This document shows positions 33,683 through 45,254 of a stretch of DNA of 64,000 nt, piece by piece. The notes beneath the pieces are model-generated. The model ran no database searches, was not told where the DNA came from, and saw only the letters and a program-made list of their open reading frames with translations. Origin of the DNA: Cubamyces lactineus. Lineage: Eukaryota > Basidiomycota > Agaricomycetes > Polyporales > Polyporaceae. The position numbers and the translations under genes were made by a program. Where the stretch lies: NCBI GenBank assembly GCA_022376465.1, contig JACDTU010000002.1, forward strand, positions 496,001-560,000. Reading direction: 5' to 3'. How positions within the stretch are numbered: the first letter of the stretch is position 1; each line of letters opens with the position of its first letter.

Positions 33683-35331
33683 TCAGAGAAGGCTCACCGC
33701 GAGAGCGACGACTGTGCCAAGGATAGCAGCCGCATACTGAGCACGACCGATGACGAGGCCAGCTGCGCCATTGCTGCCATTACCGAGGATGCCGCCCTGC
33801 TCGCCGAAAGTGACGTTCTGAGGGACGCTGTCGTTCCTACACTGCCCATTCGTGATGTTCAGGTTATACAAGTCTATGCAATACGCACAACATGAGCATC
33901 GCTATATTACGGAGGAACACATGGCCGTCGCGTACCGTCTGCGGTTCGGTAGAAGAACCAGGTGTTGTTAGGGAGGTTCTTGAACTCCTTCGTGCTGTAC
34001 GGGATCTTGTCGTCGGGGTCTGTCGCCGAAGTGTTGCGAATGAAGATGCACGCGATCTGGTTGGGGAACTGCTGCGCGATCTGCGGGTAGGCAGAGAGGA
34101 GCGTTGATGAGGACGAGTCGCCGACAAGCACTGAGACGCACAGCATGAGCGATCAAGATGACACAGACGACGTGGAGACGGGCCACGTACCAAACTTGCG
34201 CTGCGGGAACGTCTGGAACAGCTTGAGCAGGCTGTTCTGGCGCGCCTCCAGTATTTGGCTCGGCTGCGTGATGTTGATCGGACGCATCTCGAGCGAGCCA
34301 ACCGGGAAGTTACTGAAGAGATAATCGACGTAGGTCCGCGTGAGCTCGACGGGCGTCGTGGTATCGTAGTGGAACGCCACGCCAGGGAGTGTCTCGTTCC
34401 AATGTTCGAAGAGCTCGGGAATGCCGGGCACATTCACGTACGGCTGCACGAACGAATTGTTGAGGCCCTCATTCGGGACGTAGACTTTGGTGATGCGCAT
34501 GACGTCGTCGATGTCCGAAACGATGGAGATGCCGGTGGAAGGCACTAGGATGACGGTGCCGTTTCCAGGGCCAGTGACGTTCATGATTCCCGTCTGGACG
34601 ATCTTGACGGAGCTGGTGTTTCCACCGAGTCCGGGTACAGGCACGAACTGGTCGAACTCGCCGACGTCATCGGCTGTTGCGAGCTGAATGCCAGACGAGT
34701 TGGTGACTGCAGATCCATTGGCGAAGACGAGTGCGGTCAAATTGGCCTTCGGTATTGGGATTGAGGCGAGGTCCTGTGTTCGATTTTGAAGAAGGCTGCG
34801 TTGGGTGGAGTTTAGATTATTTGTCGAGAGTCCGTCGATGAGGGAATCCAGATCCGAGGTGCTGATATTAGGCAGCTTGTAGGCCAACCCATAAAATCGG
34901 ACGTTCCAACTAAGTTTGGTCAGCACGACATGGTACTTTTAGATGCTCAACGCTAACGTACTTGTCTCCGGTAAAGTTGGCATAGGAGGGGATGAGCAGT
35001 GCGGATGCAGACACGTTAGTGAGGTCGTTGCCGTCATTTACGCCGACTTTCTTCTCGATGTCACTCAAGCTCGGCCAGTCTCCAAGGATAGCTTGAATGC
35101 AGTGCGATGTCATACGTGCATACGAAGAGCTCGGAGTACGGACTTACTGGGAAGCGCAGAAGCCACGGCTCCTGTGACACTAGAGAAAATAGACTCTGCA
35201 CTGGATAGTACCTGCGGGGCAGGCGCGGGCGCGGGCGCAGGTACAGGAGTTGGAGCAGGAGCAGGCACTGGTGCGGGGCTAGCCGCAGAAAGCGCGGCGA
35301 GAGTGAGGACGAGGAGAGAGGAGTGCAGCAT
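33683..35331 (-). CDS. Secreted APP1-like phosphatase with GPI-type tail
   Basis: Contains the catalytic domain of the fungal phosphatidate phosphatase APP1 family (HAD-like). Exons 35331-35148, 35091-34962, 34909-34191, 34130-33936 and 33873-33683 give 472 residues; an in-frame ATG at 35,370 would add 13. The N-terminus is a signal peptide (LHSSLLVLTLAALSAAS) followed by an Ala/Pro repeat (PAPAPTPVPAPAPAPAP). The core shows ISIVSDIDDVMRITKVYVP, PGIPELFEHW, and VLVGDSSSSTLLSAYPQI. The expected nucleophile motif DxDxT reads DIDDV, with Thr replaced by Val. Many N-glycosylation sequons are present. The C-terminus has a small-residue patch (GNGSNGAAG) and then a hydrophobic end (AAAILGTVVALAVSLL), typical of a GPI signal. 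This points to a cell-surface protein rather than the cytosolic actin-patch enzyme of yeast. Confidence 0.85.
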
Positions 35332-35417
35332 GGCGACGAACAGTCCCAGGCGAAGGAGGAATACGTTCAAGTCGAGGTCCAGAACTCTTGGCGTAAGGCA
35401 TTGCGAGAGTGAAGGTG

Positions 35418-35424
35418 CTTATAT
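35418..35424 (-). promoter_or_regulatory. TATA box of APP1-like gene
   Basis: On the minus strand ATATAAG lies 48 bp before the upstream ATG (35,370) and about 87 bp before the signal-peptide ATG (35,331). Either distance is workable, so it does not settle the start. Confidence 0.4.
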
Positions 35425-36264
35425 GCGCCTACGGAAGGACTGGAGACGCAGCAAGTCGGTGGAGAGGTCGTGATGGTGACGTCAGACAGCGTTGCCTGTC
35501 CTTGCTCTCAGCTCCCCTGCGACATCGTCATCCTCGTAAACGTCCTGGCGTCGCGTGGTCTGGTTTCTGTATTGCTCCATTCACCGCGTGCGCTCCTCTG
35601 ATCTCAGCTCTCCAATATGGACCGTCTTGGCAAGCCTGACGGTCGTAAGTCAGAGGCGTGCTATGCTCCACGCAGATAGACTGACTGCCAGCACCCGACT
35701 GCCAGTATCTGGGCAGTCAAAAGGAAAAGAAGAACGGAAGTCAAGCATGTAGAGTCTATCGTTGTCGTTCGTGTTTGAGTACCAGGCTGAGATTCCGAAT
35801 GAGAGAGACAGACTAACTCGACGCGTGCTGAGGGAAGCGCGCAACGCCATACGTCACACGCACGTGATGGCGATGGTGACAGGCAGACGATGAATGTGTA
35901 CCACATACACACTTCAAGCCTCTTCAAGCGGACATCGAAGTTGTCATGATATTCAAATTGTCACACAGCACCAGTACTATGCGGATAAATCCATCAAAGC
36001 ACGTCTGGAAATCATCGCATTGGCCAGGCTTTCCCCGCATCATCAAACCGGCAGAGAACAGCAGGAGCGACACTACTGCGAGGGATACGACCTTCTCGGA
36101 GGGTAAGCGGGCCTCCTAGAAGCCTCGAGGTAGCGAGCGGAGTAATGCTTCCGGACTCCATTCGACGAGGGCCCAGTTGGTGATATCGGGTGTCCGTTAG
36201 GACTTCGTATCAGGCCCATGCATCAATTGGTGAGTAGATGTCGCCTTATGGTACTGCAGTGAGC

Positions 36265-36580
36265 TTACTTTGTCAGGACACATTTTTCTGGAGGTTCAGC
36301 CCAAGTGGAACCGTCTTGGAAGCGAAGACGCAGCTGCAGCTAGACAGCACCCCTATGAGCATCGCAACAGGAGTCGGGTCTTGTCTATGGCACGTACGCC
36401 ACAAATGTTCTCAACCATTCCGTCGTATTCACCGATGTACACGATGCCGTCCACCACCAACAGGTATCTCTGAAGCAGCGGATATCGGTCAGCACCCTGC
36501 ATGGTACATATTGCGACGGCACTCACGTCGCGAAGTTGGCTCGCGTGGGAAGACTCAGGCATCAATGCAAAGCGCCGCAT
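36265..36580 (-). CDS. Small three-exon protein, 75 residues
   Basis: Three short exons (36580-36527, 36496-36398, 36339-36265) join at phase 0 into a 75-residue frame from ATG to TAA. Introns are 30 bp (unusually short, so the first join may be different) and 58 bp. Exon 2 includes RYLLVVDGIVYIGEYDGMVE and exon 3 LQLRLRFQDGSTW. The intron between VE...G and L...L.F..G sits exactly where it does in the gene at 27,642-27,870, and spaced residues agree. That supports a common origin and a real coding function. The first exon (RRFALMPESSHAS) is less certain. Family and function were not recognised; no signal peptide is seen. Confidence 0.45.
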
Positions 36581-37210
36581 ACCATCAGCTCAACAACTCG
36601 ACCTGTGTGGAGAACCCTTGGAGGCTCACCATGATTCAGGATCCAGGTAGGTGTTGACGTTGAGCTCGTAAGGAGGTGTTGTCGGTGTTCTCATACTTCT
36701 GTGTTTCCGTGCAGACATTTATATATTCTCTGAGGGTACGCTGCGCTCTCTTGCCCTTGGGATACCACAGCGTAACTTGACGCCACAATTCCTGTGTATA
36801 TTGCGGTGGCATCGGTGCTTAGAGACGCCATGACGTGGGCCCTGGATACAGATACAGCACAACAAGAAGAAAACGTTTTTCGAAAGAAGCACGCCCAACA
36901 AGCCTAGAAGCCTGGGCGCGTGCTCGCACTCATCAGCTTCCGGTGGCCAATCTGCGTTCTACGACAATTGTCAGCGCGCTGTAAGCGCTTTGTGCCTATG
37001 ACCGCTCACGCTTCGACGGGAAGATCCTTGACTTGCGCTGTATGCGTCAGACTGACTCGATAGCTCGTACCATCGCTCGCTGATCATACACACCGTGCCG
37101 TGAGTCAGTCGTGTCATTCTGGTACATTTTACTTCAGATACACAACAAAAGCTCAATTGCGCAGGAGCGGATAGGAACAAGAGATTCCTGGACTTCCTCG
37201 GGCGGTACGT

Positions 37211-38690
37211 TCATGCGCTACTCTCAAGCACCTCTTCGCCGGAGTACCTTTCGCTTTGGGGCTTGATCATCAGCTCCTGCGGAGTCAGCTTAGCGACCGC
37301 CCTTGACAAGCAGGCCATTGCTTCGATGCTGGTAAGGCGTTCAGCGGCATCGTCACGTCTGGTGGCATCCAGGATCTCGTCGATTTCCGTGAAAGCACTC
37401 TGGTATGTGAAGTCAGCCACGAGGAATCGATCGCATAGACCCTGAGGAAATCCCACCTTGAAGTCCTTCAGGCTGGTGCCTAGCTGCCAGACGTCGAGCT
37501 TGAAGGGGTCGTACGGTTTCCCGGAGATCACCTCTGGCGGAACAGGGTGTGCGTATTCTTTGATATCGTCGGGGAAGGAACCGCCGATTGGGTAGCCTGA
37601 GACTAGGCACTCTGCCGCCTCCATGCTATGTGGAAACATCACTGCAACCTCGAAGTCGATAAGGAACACGCGGGGTCTGCTGGGCGGGACCTCATCAATC
37701 TTGAGCGACTCTGGATGCCATTGGACGAGGAAGTTCTCTTTGAACGCGTCCTGCTACAGCGTCAACCGACCGATTATCGCACACAGATGTCCAAGTCGCG
37801 TACCCTGTGAGCGATGTTCCACTGGTGTATGAAGGAAAGTGCCTACAGTGCAATGCCATGAGATTCAGAAGGAAGCTCTTGGGTAGTACGAACCTCGAAA
37901 CACTGCACGATCATGTCAACCACGTCACCGACCGAGTTCTCTGGCCATCCGTCATAGGCTTCCCACACGCGGAAACCGACCTTCGGGAACACTCCGAATA
38001 CGATGTCCTCATAGCCGAGGAACTCGAGCACCGGGATTGTATGGTTGTTGCTGAAGAACGCCAACGGGCCTGTAGCGATCGTCTTCAGGATATCGACGTG
38101 CTCCTGGCCCTGGTCGCTAATCTTCAGTACACGAACGACAACGTCGAGTCCAGAGTCCGTGCGCGCGGCTCTGCAGAGCGGGTTCTGACGACACATAATT
38201 AGTACGATCGTGTCGTGTGATCAAAACCGAGGAACCTAACCAAATTTTCAAAGCTGAAGAGATAATCCAAGGAGCCGAGTGTAGGCTCGATCCCCCTGAC
38301 GGGAGAGACGTATCCATACCCGATGGAGTTCTGCATGGTCAAATCCTCCTCGATGTCGGGGCACAAGAGGCATCCCATGTTTATCTTCCAGAAGGTGTAT
38401 CCGCGCTGTTTGAAGAACGGACCGAGGAGTTTCCATATTCCCTCCGCGAGAGATGCGATATGGACCTCTCGTACTAGAGGGGGGATGCGCCATGCATAGA
38501 GGGTGCGGGGTAGCTGTGTCGATCGTCTCAGGTGAGTCCCGGCACTGACTCTGGAGCAAGGGCACGATGGTACCTGGTCGCGTAAATGCCAAGAGCTGGC
38601 GGAACTGGCGTCATTGGAGTCCGGGCCAGGCAATTCTGCTTGCACCGCCGCGGGTGTCGCCAGCACTGCGGCTTCCAATGAATTAGCCAT
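37211..38690 (-). CDS. Kinase-like protein 5 (atypical)
   Basis: Fifth paralog. Exons 38690-38574, 38513-38241, 38184-37894, 37842-37804, 37750-37457 and 37399-37211 give 400 residues, all introns phase 0. The first exon encodes 39 Ala/Ser-rich residues without a membrane segment. Exon 2 starts LPRTLYAWRIPP. Motifs: VVVRVLKIS (Arg at beta-3), HRDAFKENFLVQW with the intron between HR and D, LIDFEVA, VPPEV and KLDVWQL. It shares the 294-nt exon 5 with copy 4 and carries an insertion there (GYPIGGSFPDD) that copies 1-3 lack. The upstream part of the frame before 38,690 contains no better ATG in context. Function is unknown; the same active-site changes as in its relatives suggest a shared non-standard role. 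Confidence 0.85.
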
Positions 38691-39316
38691 GTCCCGTGCG
38701 GCGTTCGCACAGGAATAGGTGGACGCAAGAATGAGGTGGCAACCTCGGCGTATGCGCAGCTGAAAGTAGTGAGTGATGAAAAAAAAAAACACTCAGGCGT
38801 CGAGAGGTACGCTCTTGACTCAGGCATAATGGGGCGTCGTCGACAGCCCTAAAGGAACGTACTGGTCTTCTGCTCTATGTGGATCCACGGAATCCAAGGA
38901 GGCACTACGATGGGCGCGGCTTACCCGGTGCTTCGTGATGAGTACCGCCTGACAAAAGTACCTATGAAGTTTACAACAACCAATGCACGTTCACGATCTT
39001 TGGACACTCGTCGCCTCGTGATGTCCCGGGATGCAGAGGGGCGAATACGCTCGCCGCCTGACACGGGGAGCTGGCATTCGGCAAAGACCTTTCTTGTTCT
39101 CTGGGAGGAAAGATCGGTTAGCAGCCTTTCCCAAGTGGACCCACAGATGTGAGAGAATGATGTCGCGTACGAGATAGAAGGGCATTCCCTGATAAAACAA
39201 AACCGCTATAACCGCATCAAACAGGTGCAGGAGGTCAGGAGATGCAGCAGGACTCGGCAACGTAGCAACAGCGGCTTCGAGTCACATCTAGCAGCCGGAT
39301 GTCCTAGAAGAAGGTA

Positions 39317-39485
39317 TCAAATAGAATCCGAAACCGCATATGCTACAGCGGCGATGTGATCGTCTTTCTTCAAGGGTGGCGAGGGCCACGCATTCAGCGT
39401 CCGCGGTAGCTGCGTCACACAGTGAGTCCGGACGGCTCCTTTGGATGTATCTGATGCGGGAAGTAAACCCACCCTGGTCGCGGAT
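39317..39485 (-). pseudogene. Relict of a sixth kinase-like gene
   Basis: The minus strand has the end of an exon 1 (…RDQ at about 39,474-39,485) and an intron-like gap. The start of an exon 2 follows (from 39,409: LPRTLNAWPSPPL, then DDHIAAVAYAV). It matches kinase-like protein 5 closely (LPRTLYAWRIPPL) for about 25 residues and then ends in a stop at 39,317. No catalytic exons follow. It is best read as debris of a copy that once stood upstream of copy 5. Confidence 0.7.
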
Positions 39486-40271
39486 TGGGATGTATCTCGA
39501 TTGCTACGTCTATTTCGTCTCCGAGACATTCGTCAAGAGCATTGGTGCAAGCTCTCGGGGCCCAGGCAGAATGTGTCTTCGGCTGCGATATTGTATGGCA
39601 CGAGTGAATGTCGCTAGGATGACTTACCGCGGTTCGAGGGACATGCAGTGATATGGTTTCCGCGTACTTACCCTGTGTCGGGCGCTATCACCTTTCGCCA
39701 TGCGCGTGGACCTCAGGTCATATCGGCCTTGCATGAGGTGAACCAGATAGGTGCATCGGCGGAGAGCGCGCGGACTCCAAACTGGGCGTGACACAGCCAC
39801 CGGATTCTGCTACCTCGGACGCCGTGGTCAACTTGAACTGAACTTCTCCGGCGACGCCTGGCATACTGACAGGAAGACTCTTGCCGCCGCAATGGGCTCG
39901 ATTTCCTTCGAAAGGCGGACTGGATCACTCAAAGACCATTTGGTGCCCTTTGCTTCATTCAACCGCGAGCTCCATATAAACCCTCATAGAGGAATTGCAC
40001 ATTCTCTCCCACATGTGTCTGTAGGACATCCAAACCTATGTCGTCGTGGCGTGAACCAAGGGCAGTACCTTCGTAGAATGGGTTACAAGTTGCTCAACAG
40101 CCTTGCACTCTGAATGTGGTGTCATTGTTCCGCGCATGCCACTCGTTTGATTCTCACTGTTAACAGTGTTACACAGGGCGCTTTCGTTAATCGGGGCCTC
40201 TTTCCTTGCAACGTCAGAGGTTACCCTCATCTACATGGAACGGATGCCAATGGCTGTTACATGAAAGTCGG

Positions 40272-40277
40272 TATATA
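40272..40277 (+). promoter_or_regulatory. TATA-like site
   Basis: TATATA lies 68 bp before the proposed start at 40,345, a usual distance, which gives some support to that start. Confidence 0.35.
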
Positions 40278-40344
40278 GCCGGACACTTGTGCTCCTCCCC
40301 CCTAGCCCATACTGTACACTGTAAACAAACCCGAGGGGACCGAC

Positions 40345-41843
40345 ATGCTAACGAGTAAGTCGAGCTCATCTGCGTCTGATAAGTGGCACCCATTTACTGA
40401 CTTCTTGCGCGTAGGTACAGCGCCATTTATGATCAGGGGCGTGAACGCTCAGATAACACAACAATGGACGCTGACTCCCGGCTCAAAGTGGCGTGGCGAT
40501 GAATCCGCAGTATTTCTTGCAAACGTCCCTAACATGCACTCGATAATCTTGGTCCTTCACGGCGATCCACCCATCGATGTTCACGACTTGTTGGCCATAC
40601 CAATGGTTGCGCTGGAGGAGCTCAATATACACGTCCGCACCGTGGCGGACCAAGGTGAGAGCCATTGCCCACGTTACAGACCAAACTTGATCACTAACCC
40701 GTCTACCCACGAAATATAGTCCTTCCGACCGTTTACATCTCGGCCGGATTGGTTCCAGTGCTGACAAGACTCGTGCTCCGTAACGTGTTTGTGCCTTTGA
40801 ACACAACACTCGTTGCCAACCTGCGAAACCTTATTTTGTGGGCGTCGCCAGGCCTCGCACGACCGATCCTGCTATCACAGTTCCTCGACCTTTTACTGAT
40901 GTTTGAACAGATCGAGCAGATCAATATCCGCAATTATCTCGAGGTTACCGCGACGGATTGTCAGTCCATTTCGCAACCGCGCGACCCGGGCACGAAGCCC
41001 AGCTTGCAGTACATCGCTATCCGAGACAATCCACTTGTGATACGCCAGATCCTCTCTCTGCTCATCATACCGCCACACGTAGATGCTATCGCAATCGCGG
41101 AAATTGACGGGGACTCGTTCGACGACATCCGTATCCGCTCTGACATTCGGACGATGATGCCCCCAGAACCCATTAGGCCGACAATCCTGCCCGTCTTTTG
41201 CCACATCGACACCATTCATTTGCACATGCAGGGCGACCATTGCGTACTCTCTGCTGCTGCTGTCGGTCATGGCATACATTTGGCCCCATACCAAATTGCC
41301 GTACAAGGCCCAGATGCATGCGACGGGCGATTGTTCAGCGCCATGGTCCCTCTCGTCCATCAGTTCTCGGAATGCCCTGTCACGACTCTCGCATTCAGCG
41401 GCAACTTCGCGGCGACGACCGATGCGATGTGGACGGCCGTGTTCTCCCGGTGGCCGACTGTGCAGACTGTAGTACTCGAGGACATCCGGCTTCCTGGTGA
41501 TGAAAGCTCTGGGAACACTGTCTTGCCAGCTTTGTGGAGGCGCTCAGCATCTGGGTCCTCCACGGCAGGCGTCGTTCCCGGAGTCGTCTTACCCAATCTG
41601 AGATCTTTCACCCTCAAAGGGCCTGTTTGCTCAAAGGACCTCTTCGTCCATATCGCCACTTGTTTGGCGTTTCGTCACTACGGCGGCGTAGACTCCGAGT
41701 CGGGGAGATTGCATACACTCTACCTGGAACTGGCGCAATGCTGGCCCCCACAGGAGTTGGCCAAGTGTCGAGAGAGCTTTACACGATGGGCACGGAGTGT
41801 AACCATAGAAGCCTATAGCGCAAAGGGGATGCATGTCGTTTAG
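40345..41843 (+). CDS. F-box/LRR-type hypothetical protein
   Basis: Modelled as 40345-40354, 40415-40654 and 40720-41843 (457 residues). The first intron follows codon three with a perfect GTAAGT; reading through it is also possible. The protein alternates short hydrophobic segments of the sort seen in the C-terminal part of agaricomycete F-box proteins: VPNMHSIILVLHGD, VPVLTRLVLRNV, NLRNLILWASP, LQYIAIRDNP, WPTVQTVVLEDIRLP, LPNLRSFTLKGP and RLHTLYLELAQCW. These look like leucine-rich repeats. No F-box is visible at the N-terminus. The gene may lack it, or an upstream exon was missed. The family is highly expanded in these fungi and individual members have no known function. A role as an SCF substrate adaptor is inference only. 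Confidence 0.7.
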
Positions 41844-42202
41844 CAGAATCGCAAGTACCTTACGGGAATATATAATGGACCTTGTAAACCTGGCTCCCTA
41901 ACTTCCTTTCGTTGAACGAGCGGAAACGGCGCAGCCACGTCGCAAATCTATTGTACCTCCTCCTGAACATTCATAACTGGATGCGCCCATTGCCGACGGG
42001 GCTCATCGTGACAAACACAATGATGCACATAGATTCATTCGAAATCCGTCCAGACGAATGCGACATAACGAATACAAGCCGATAGCAATAGAAAGCAGAT
42101 GTAGGATGATTGTCCGTCGCCGTGGGTAATTTGGCGTGAAGCATGAGTGGTATATGGAGGAACTTGGATCAAAGGGTATCCGACTGCACCTGGCAGCGGC
42201 AG

Positions 42203-43317
42203 TCAAACGATCTCGAGTTCGTCCGAGTCGGCGCGCCTGTGCCCTGGCCGTGGGCTACCTTGGGCAGCCTTCTTCAACTCCTTCATCTCGTTTCTCAGCG
42301 CATAGTACTAGTCCGCAGGCAAAGCCACACGGTGACGCAGAGATAAGTGGTCTAGAAAATATGAACGCGAGAAGTAGACGGACCTTCCTCTTGGCCTTCG
42401 CCGCGTGTTCCTTCCACTGTTGCAGCTGCGCCGATAGCTCTTCGACATCGGCTGAAAGCGTCGCAACGCGCACATGCTGTCGTGTCGCATCCTCCGTAGT
42501 GGCGACGCATTGTTGGTGTAGTGCCTCGTAGCGCTTCTGCTGCTCCTTCCATTTCCCTTCGAGGGCAGCGCGCTCCTTCTTGGCACGCTGTAGTGCGCGG
42601 CTGTAACCATCGGTCTGAAGGCGTGCCGCGCTTTCGGCTGCCCTAGCCCTCTCCACCTCATCCTTGAGGCGCGTGATCTGCTCTTGATTGTCGTGCAAAG
42701 TCTGTTGTGAGGAAGTCAGATGACCGAGGTATCGAGGCAAGATATTGCGGTATACTCACTGTCTGCACGAGAGTAAGTTGGAATGCGATGTCTCGTAGCA
42801 GATCCTTCATACAAGTTAGACGATTGTATATGTAGAGATATGCATCCAATACTTACCTGATTGATGTGGGCTCGCTCGCGGGGCGTAACACAATTCACGA
42901 ACGTGTTGCAACTTGAATGATCAGTTAGAGGTTTCAGCCAATGCCAAGCTTCAAAAGAACTCACGCCAAGACTGCATCCTGAAGGTCTTCTTTGCCCGCT
43001 ATTGCCCTCTTCACCGTCATAACCGCGTCCCGCCCAGCACGCTCAATGCTCATGACAGACACAGGGCTTGAGCTAAGCTCCCCGCCGTCGATCATGTTGT
43101 CGTTTTCGTCAAAGCTCGTGTCTTCGTTTGAGTCAGGATAAAGCTTGATCATGGTCTCGAGGGTCTGTGGCTTCCGGCATACAGCGCAGAACGGGTCCGC
43201 TTGCGAGAAGTGGAAGGTCGCGCAATCCAGACAGTAGATGTGGCCACAATGCGTGGACATGGGCGTCGCGCTGCTTCCCATACTCTCCAAGCATATCCTG
43301 CAGCGGAGAAACAACAT
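42203..43317 (-). CDS. RING finger / coiled-coil protein (probable E3 ligase)
   Basis: Exons 43317-42965, 42911-42857, 42804-42760, 42701-42384 and 42307-42203 give 291 residues. An N-terminal C3HC4 RING lies at residues about 6-48 (CRICLES, STHCGHIYCLDC, CAVCRKP). An acidic linker follows (SNEDTSFDENDN). A long coiled coil runs from about 150 to 260 (QEQITRLKDEVERARAAESA, KKERAALEGKWKEQQKRYEA, LSADVEELSAQLQQWKEH), then a basic tail. The layout resembles TRAIP-type ubiquitin ligases, but I cannot assign orthology. It is divergent to BRX1, with 271 bp between start codons, so they probably share a promoter. Confidence 0.85.
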
Positions 43318-43588
43318 GGCGACGCTGTGGGGAGGGGAGGGGAAGAGGGAGGGAGGAAGAGGGATGGTGGTGGCAGAGGAAAGCGAAGGGCGCGTTCTAT
43401 TGTGGCTGAAGTCAAAGCTTGACGCAACGCCTCTCCGAATCAGTCGGACTCACAAGCGCCTATCTAATCGGCCTCACGTGCTACATCGAAAAGTTACGTA
43501 GGCGCCCATCCTTCTATGTCCCAGCGCCTGTTCCAAGCAAGCTACCATCGTCTCTTCGTCCGTCGTCTACGCTCACGCTTCTCTCGCT

Positions 43589-44724
43589 ATGGCTTCTCTC
43601 CTCAAGGAACAAAAGGTCAAGGCTGCCAAGGCAGATTTGAAGGGGAAGGGGAAGCGCAAGGCGGACGATATGGAGGTCGACCAGCACGAGCAAGCACCCA
43701 CAACGAAGAAGCCTAGGAACAAGCAGCGTGTACTCATGCTCTCGTCTCGAGGAATCAACCATCGCATGAGACATCTCATGAATGACTTGGAGGCGTTGCT
43801 CCCTCATGTGAAGAAGGGTACGCAAATATACTCGCTTCTACACTGACTGAAGCTCACGAATGAGCCGCATAGATTCGAAGCTGGACTCCAAGAATCACCT
43901 CAACCTACTCCCCGAGCTCGCCGACTTGAATAATTGTAACAACACGTTGTACTTCGAAGCCCGCCGTCATGAAGATCTATACCTCTGGGCGGCGAAGACG
44001 CCGAACGGACCCAGCATCAAGATGCACGTACAAAACATCCATACGATGGACGAACTCAAGATGACCGGAAATTGCCTCAAGGGAAGCCGTGGTATCTTGA
44101 GCTTCGCCAAGGAGTTTGACGACACAGAATGGGGGAAGCTCACTAAGGAGGTGTTCACACATGTAAGTGCCTGCAACTGCCCCTCTTGTACTATCTACCT
44201 ATAGGCGCATCAGATTTTCGGCGTTCCCCCTCAAGCACGGAAAGCGAAGCCCTTCGTCGACCATATCCTTACGTTCTCCATAGTTGACAACAAAATTTGG
44301 TTCCGCAATTTCCAAGTGAGTAAAAGTCAGTCAACGGGAGTTGTCTATTGTTCTCTCAACGGCCGCGCCTAGATCATTGAGAAGGACCCTCTGCAACCCA
44401 ATGGGCCCCCTCAAATGTCCCTAGTGGAGATCGGGCCTCGCTTCGTGCTCACGCCCATCCGTATCTTCGAAGGAGCATTCAACGGCGCCACCGTCTACTC
44501 CAACCCCGGTAAGCACATACTCTGCCTTGCAAAACAAGCACAAGCTCACTCGGAGACGTGCTGCGGCAGAATTCGTTACCCCTACCGCTGTCCGTTCTGC
44601 GCTCAAGCGCGAGAAGGGCGACAAGTACGGCCACCGGAAGCATGCGCAGGCGGAGCGCAGCATTCGCAAGGACCGCAGGAAGTTGGCGGAGGACGAGTTG
44701 GCTGTATCAAAGGTGTTCGCGTAG
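43589..44724 (+). CDS. BRX1: Ribosome biogenesis protein BRX1
   Basis: BRX1 is a nucleolar factor with a Brix domain, needed for 60S subunit maturation (27S pre-rRNA processing). Exons 43589-43817, 43873-44162, 44205-44315, 44373-44508 and 44570-44724 give 306 residues, the usual length. A Lys-rich head is followed by the Brix core: KQRVLMLSSRGINHRMRHLM, CNNTLYFEARRHEDLYLW, KMTGNCLKGSRGILSF, PFVDHILTFSIVDNKIWFRN, and EIGPRFVLTPIRIFEGAF. The C-terminus is a charged helix (DRRKLAEDELAVSKVFA). All joins keep the frame and no core block is missing. Confidence 0.96.
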
Positions 44725-45178
44725 TGCTTTGCAACTGCGGTAGACTGTGTACTATCAAGCCGATCTGCGTCTGGTGTGTGGGACTACCTTGTGCTGCGCT
44801 TCGCTGAAGCTATCCATCGAATCATAGTCGTTGACCCCGGTGAGAGTCTGTCCACGCGCCTACGCCCGAAGCAGCGATAGTATGCACGAGACTCTGGCAC
44901 GCGGCCACAACGGGGGTTACCCTCGTGGAGGCCTTCCTTCTTTCCTGTATACATCTGATAAGTCATAGATATCAGGCATACATGCTGGCTGAAGTTCCTT
45001 ACAGACGGCGGATGAAAGCGTCGATTCAGCTCAGAGATGTACCAGAGCATTGAGTGTATGCACCAACAGGCATTGGCGATCTGCAGCAGCAAGCCTTTTC
45101 ATGCTCTGCACGTTATGTGCTGCGGTAGTTTACCTGATACCGTCGATCTGACCGTCTGCAGCACCTCCAGGCCCCTCC

Positions 45179-45183
45179 TATAA
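45179..45183 (+). promoter_or_regulatory. TATA-like site of C2H2/RING gene
   Basis: TATAA lies 72 bp before the ATG at 45,255. The short pyrimidine-rich stretch that follows (ACCATTCCCTCCATCTTCAG) would fit a transcription start region. Confidence 0.4.
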
Positions 45184-45254
45184 GAGAGATAAGCCTGAAG
45201 CACGCCTCTTTCCGGCTACGCTAGACCATTCCCTCCATCTTCAGTCTGTCTACA

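Larger units (their letters stand above)
38691..40344. other. Intergenic region with one kinase-like relict
   Basis: Apart from the relict at 39,317-39,485, no coding model could be built here. A plus-strand frame at 39,751-40,113 has no recognisable motif and its composition looks random. A run of about ten A's lies near 38,780. The right end holds a TATA-like site for the next gene. Confidence 0.4.

Noticed and set aside
38779..38789. Poly-A run as a possible retrotransposon tail
   Set aside because: No element body or target-site duplication is visible beside it.
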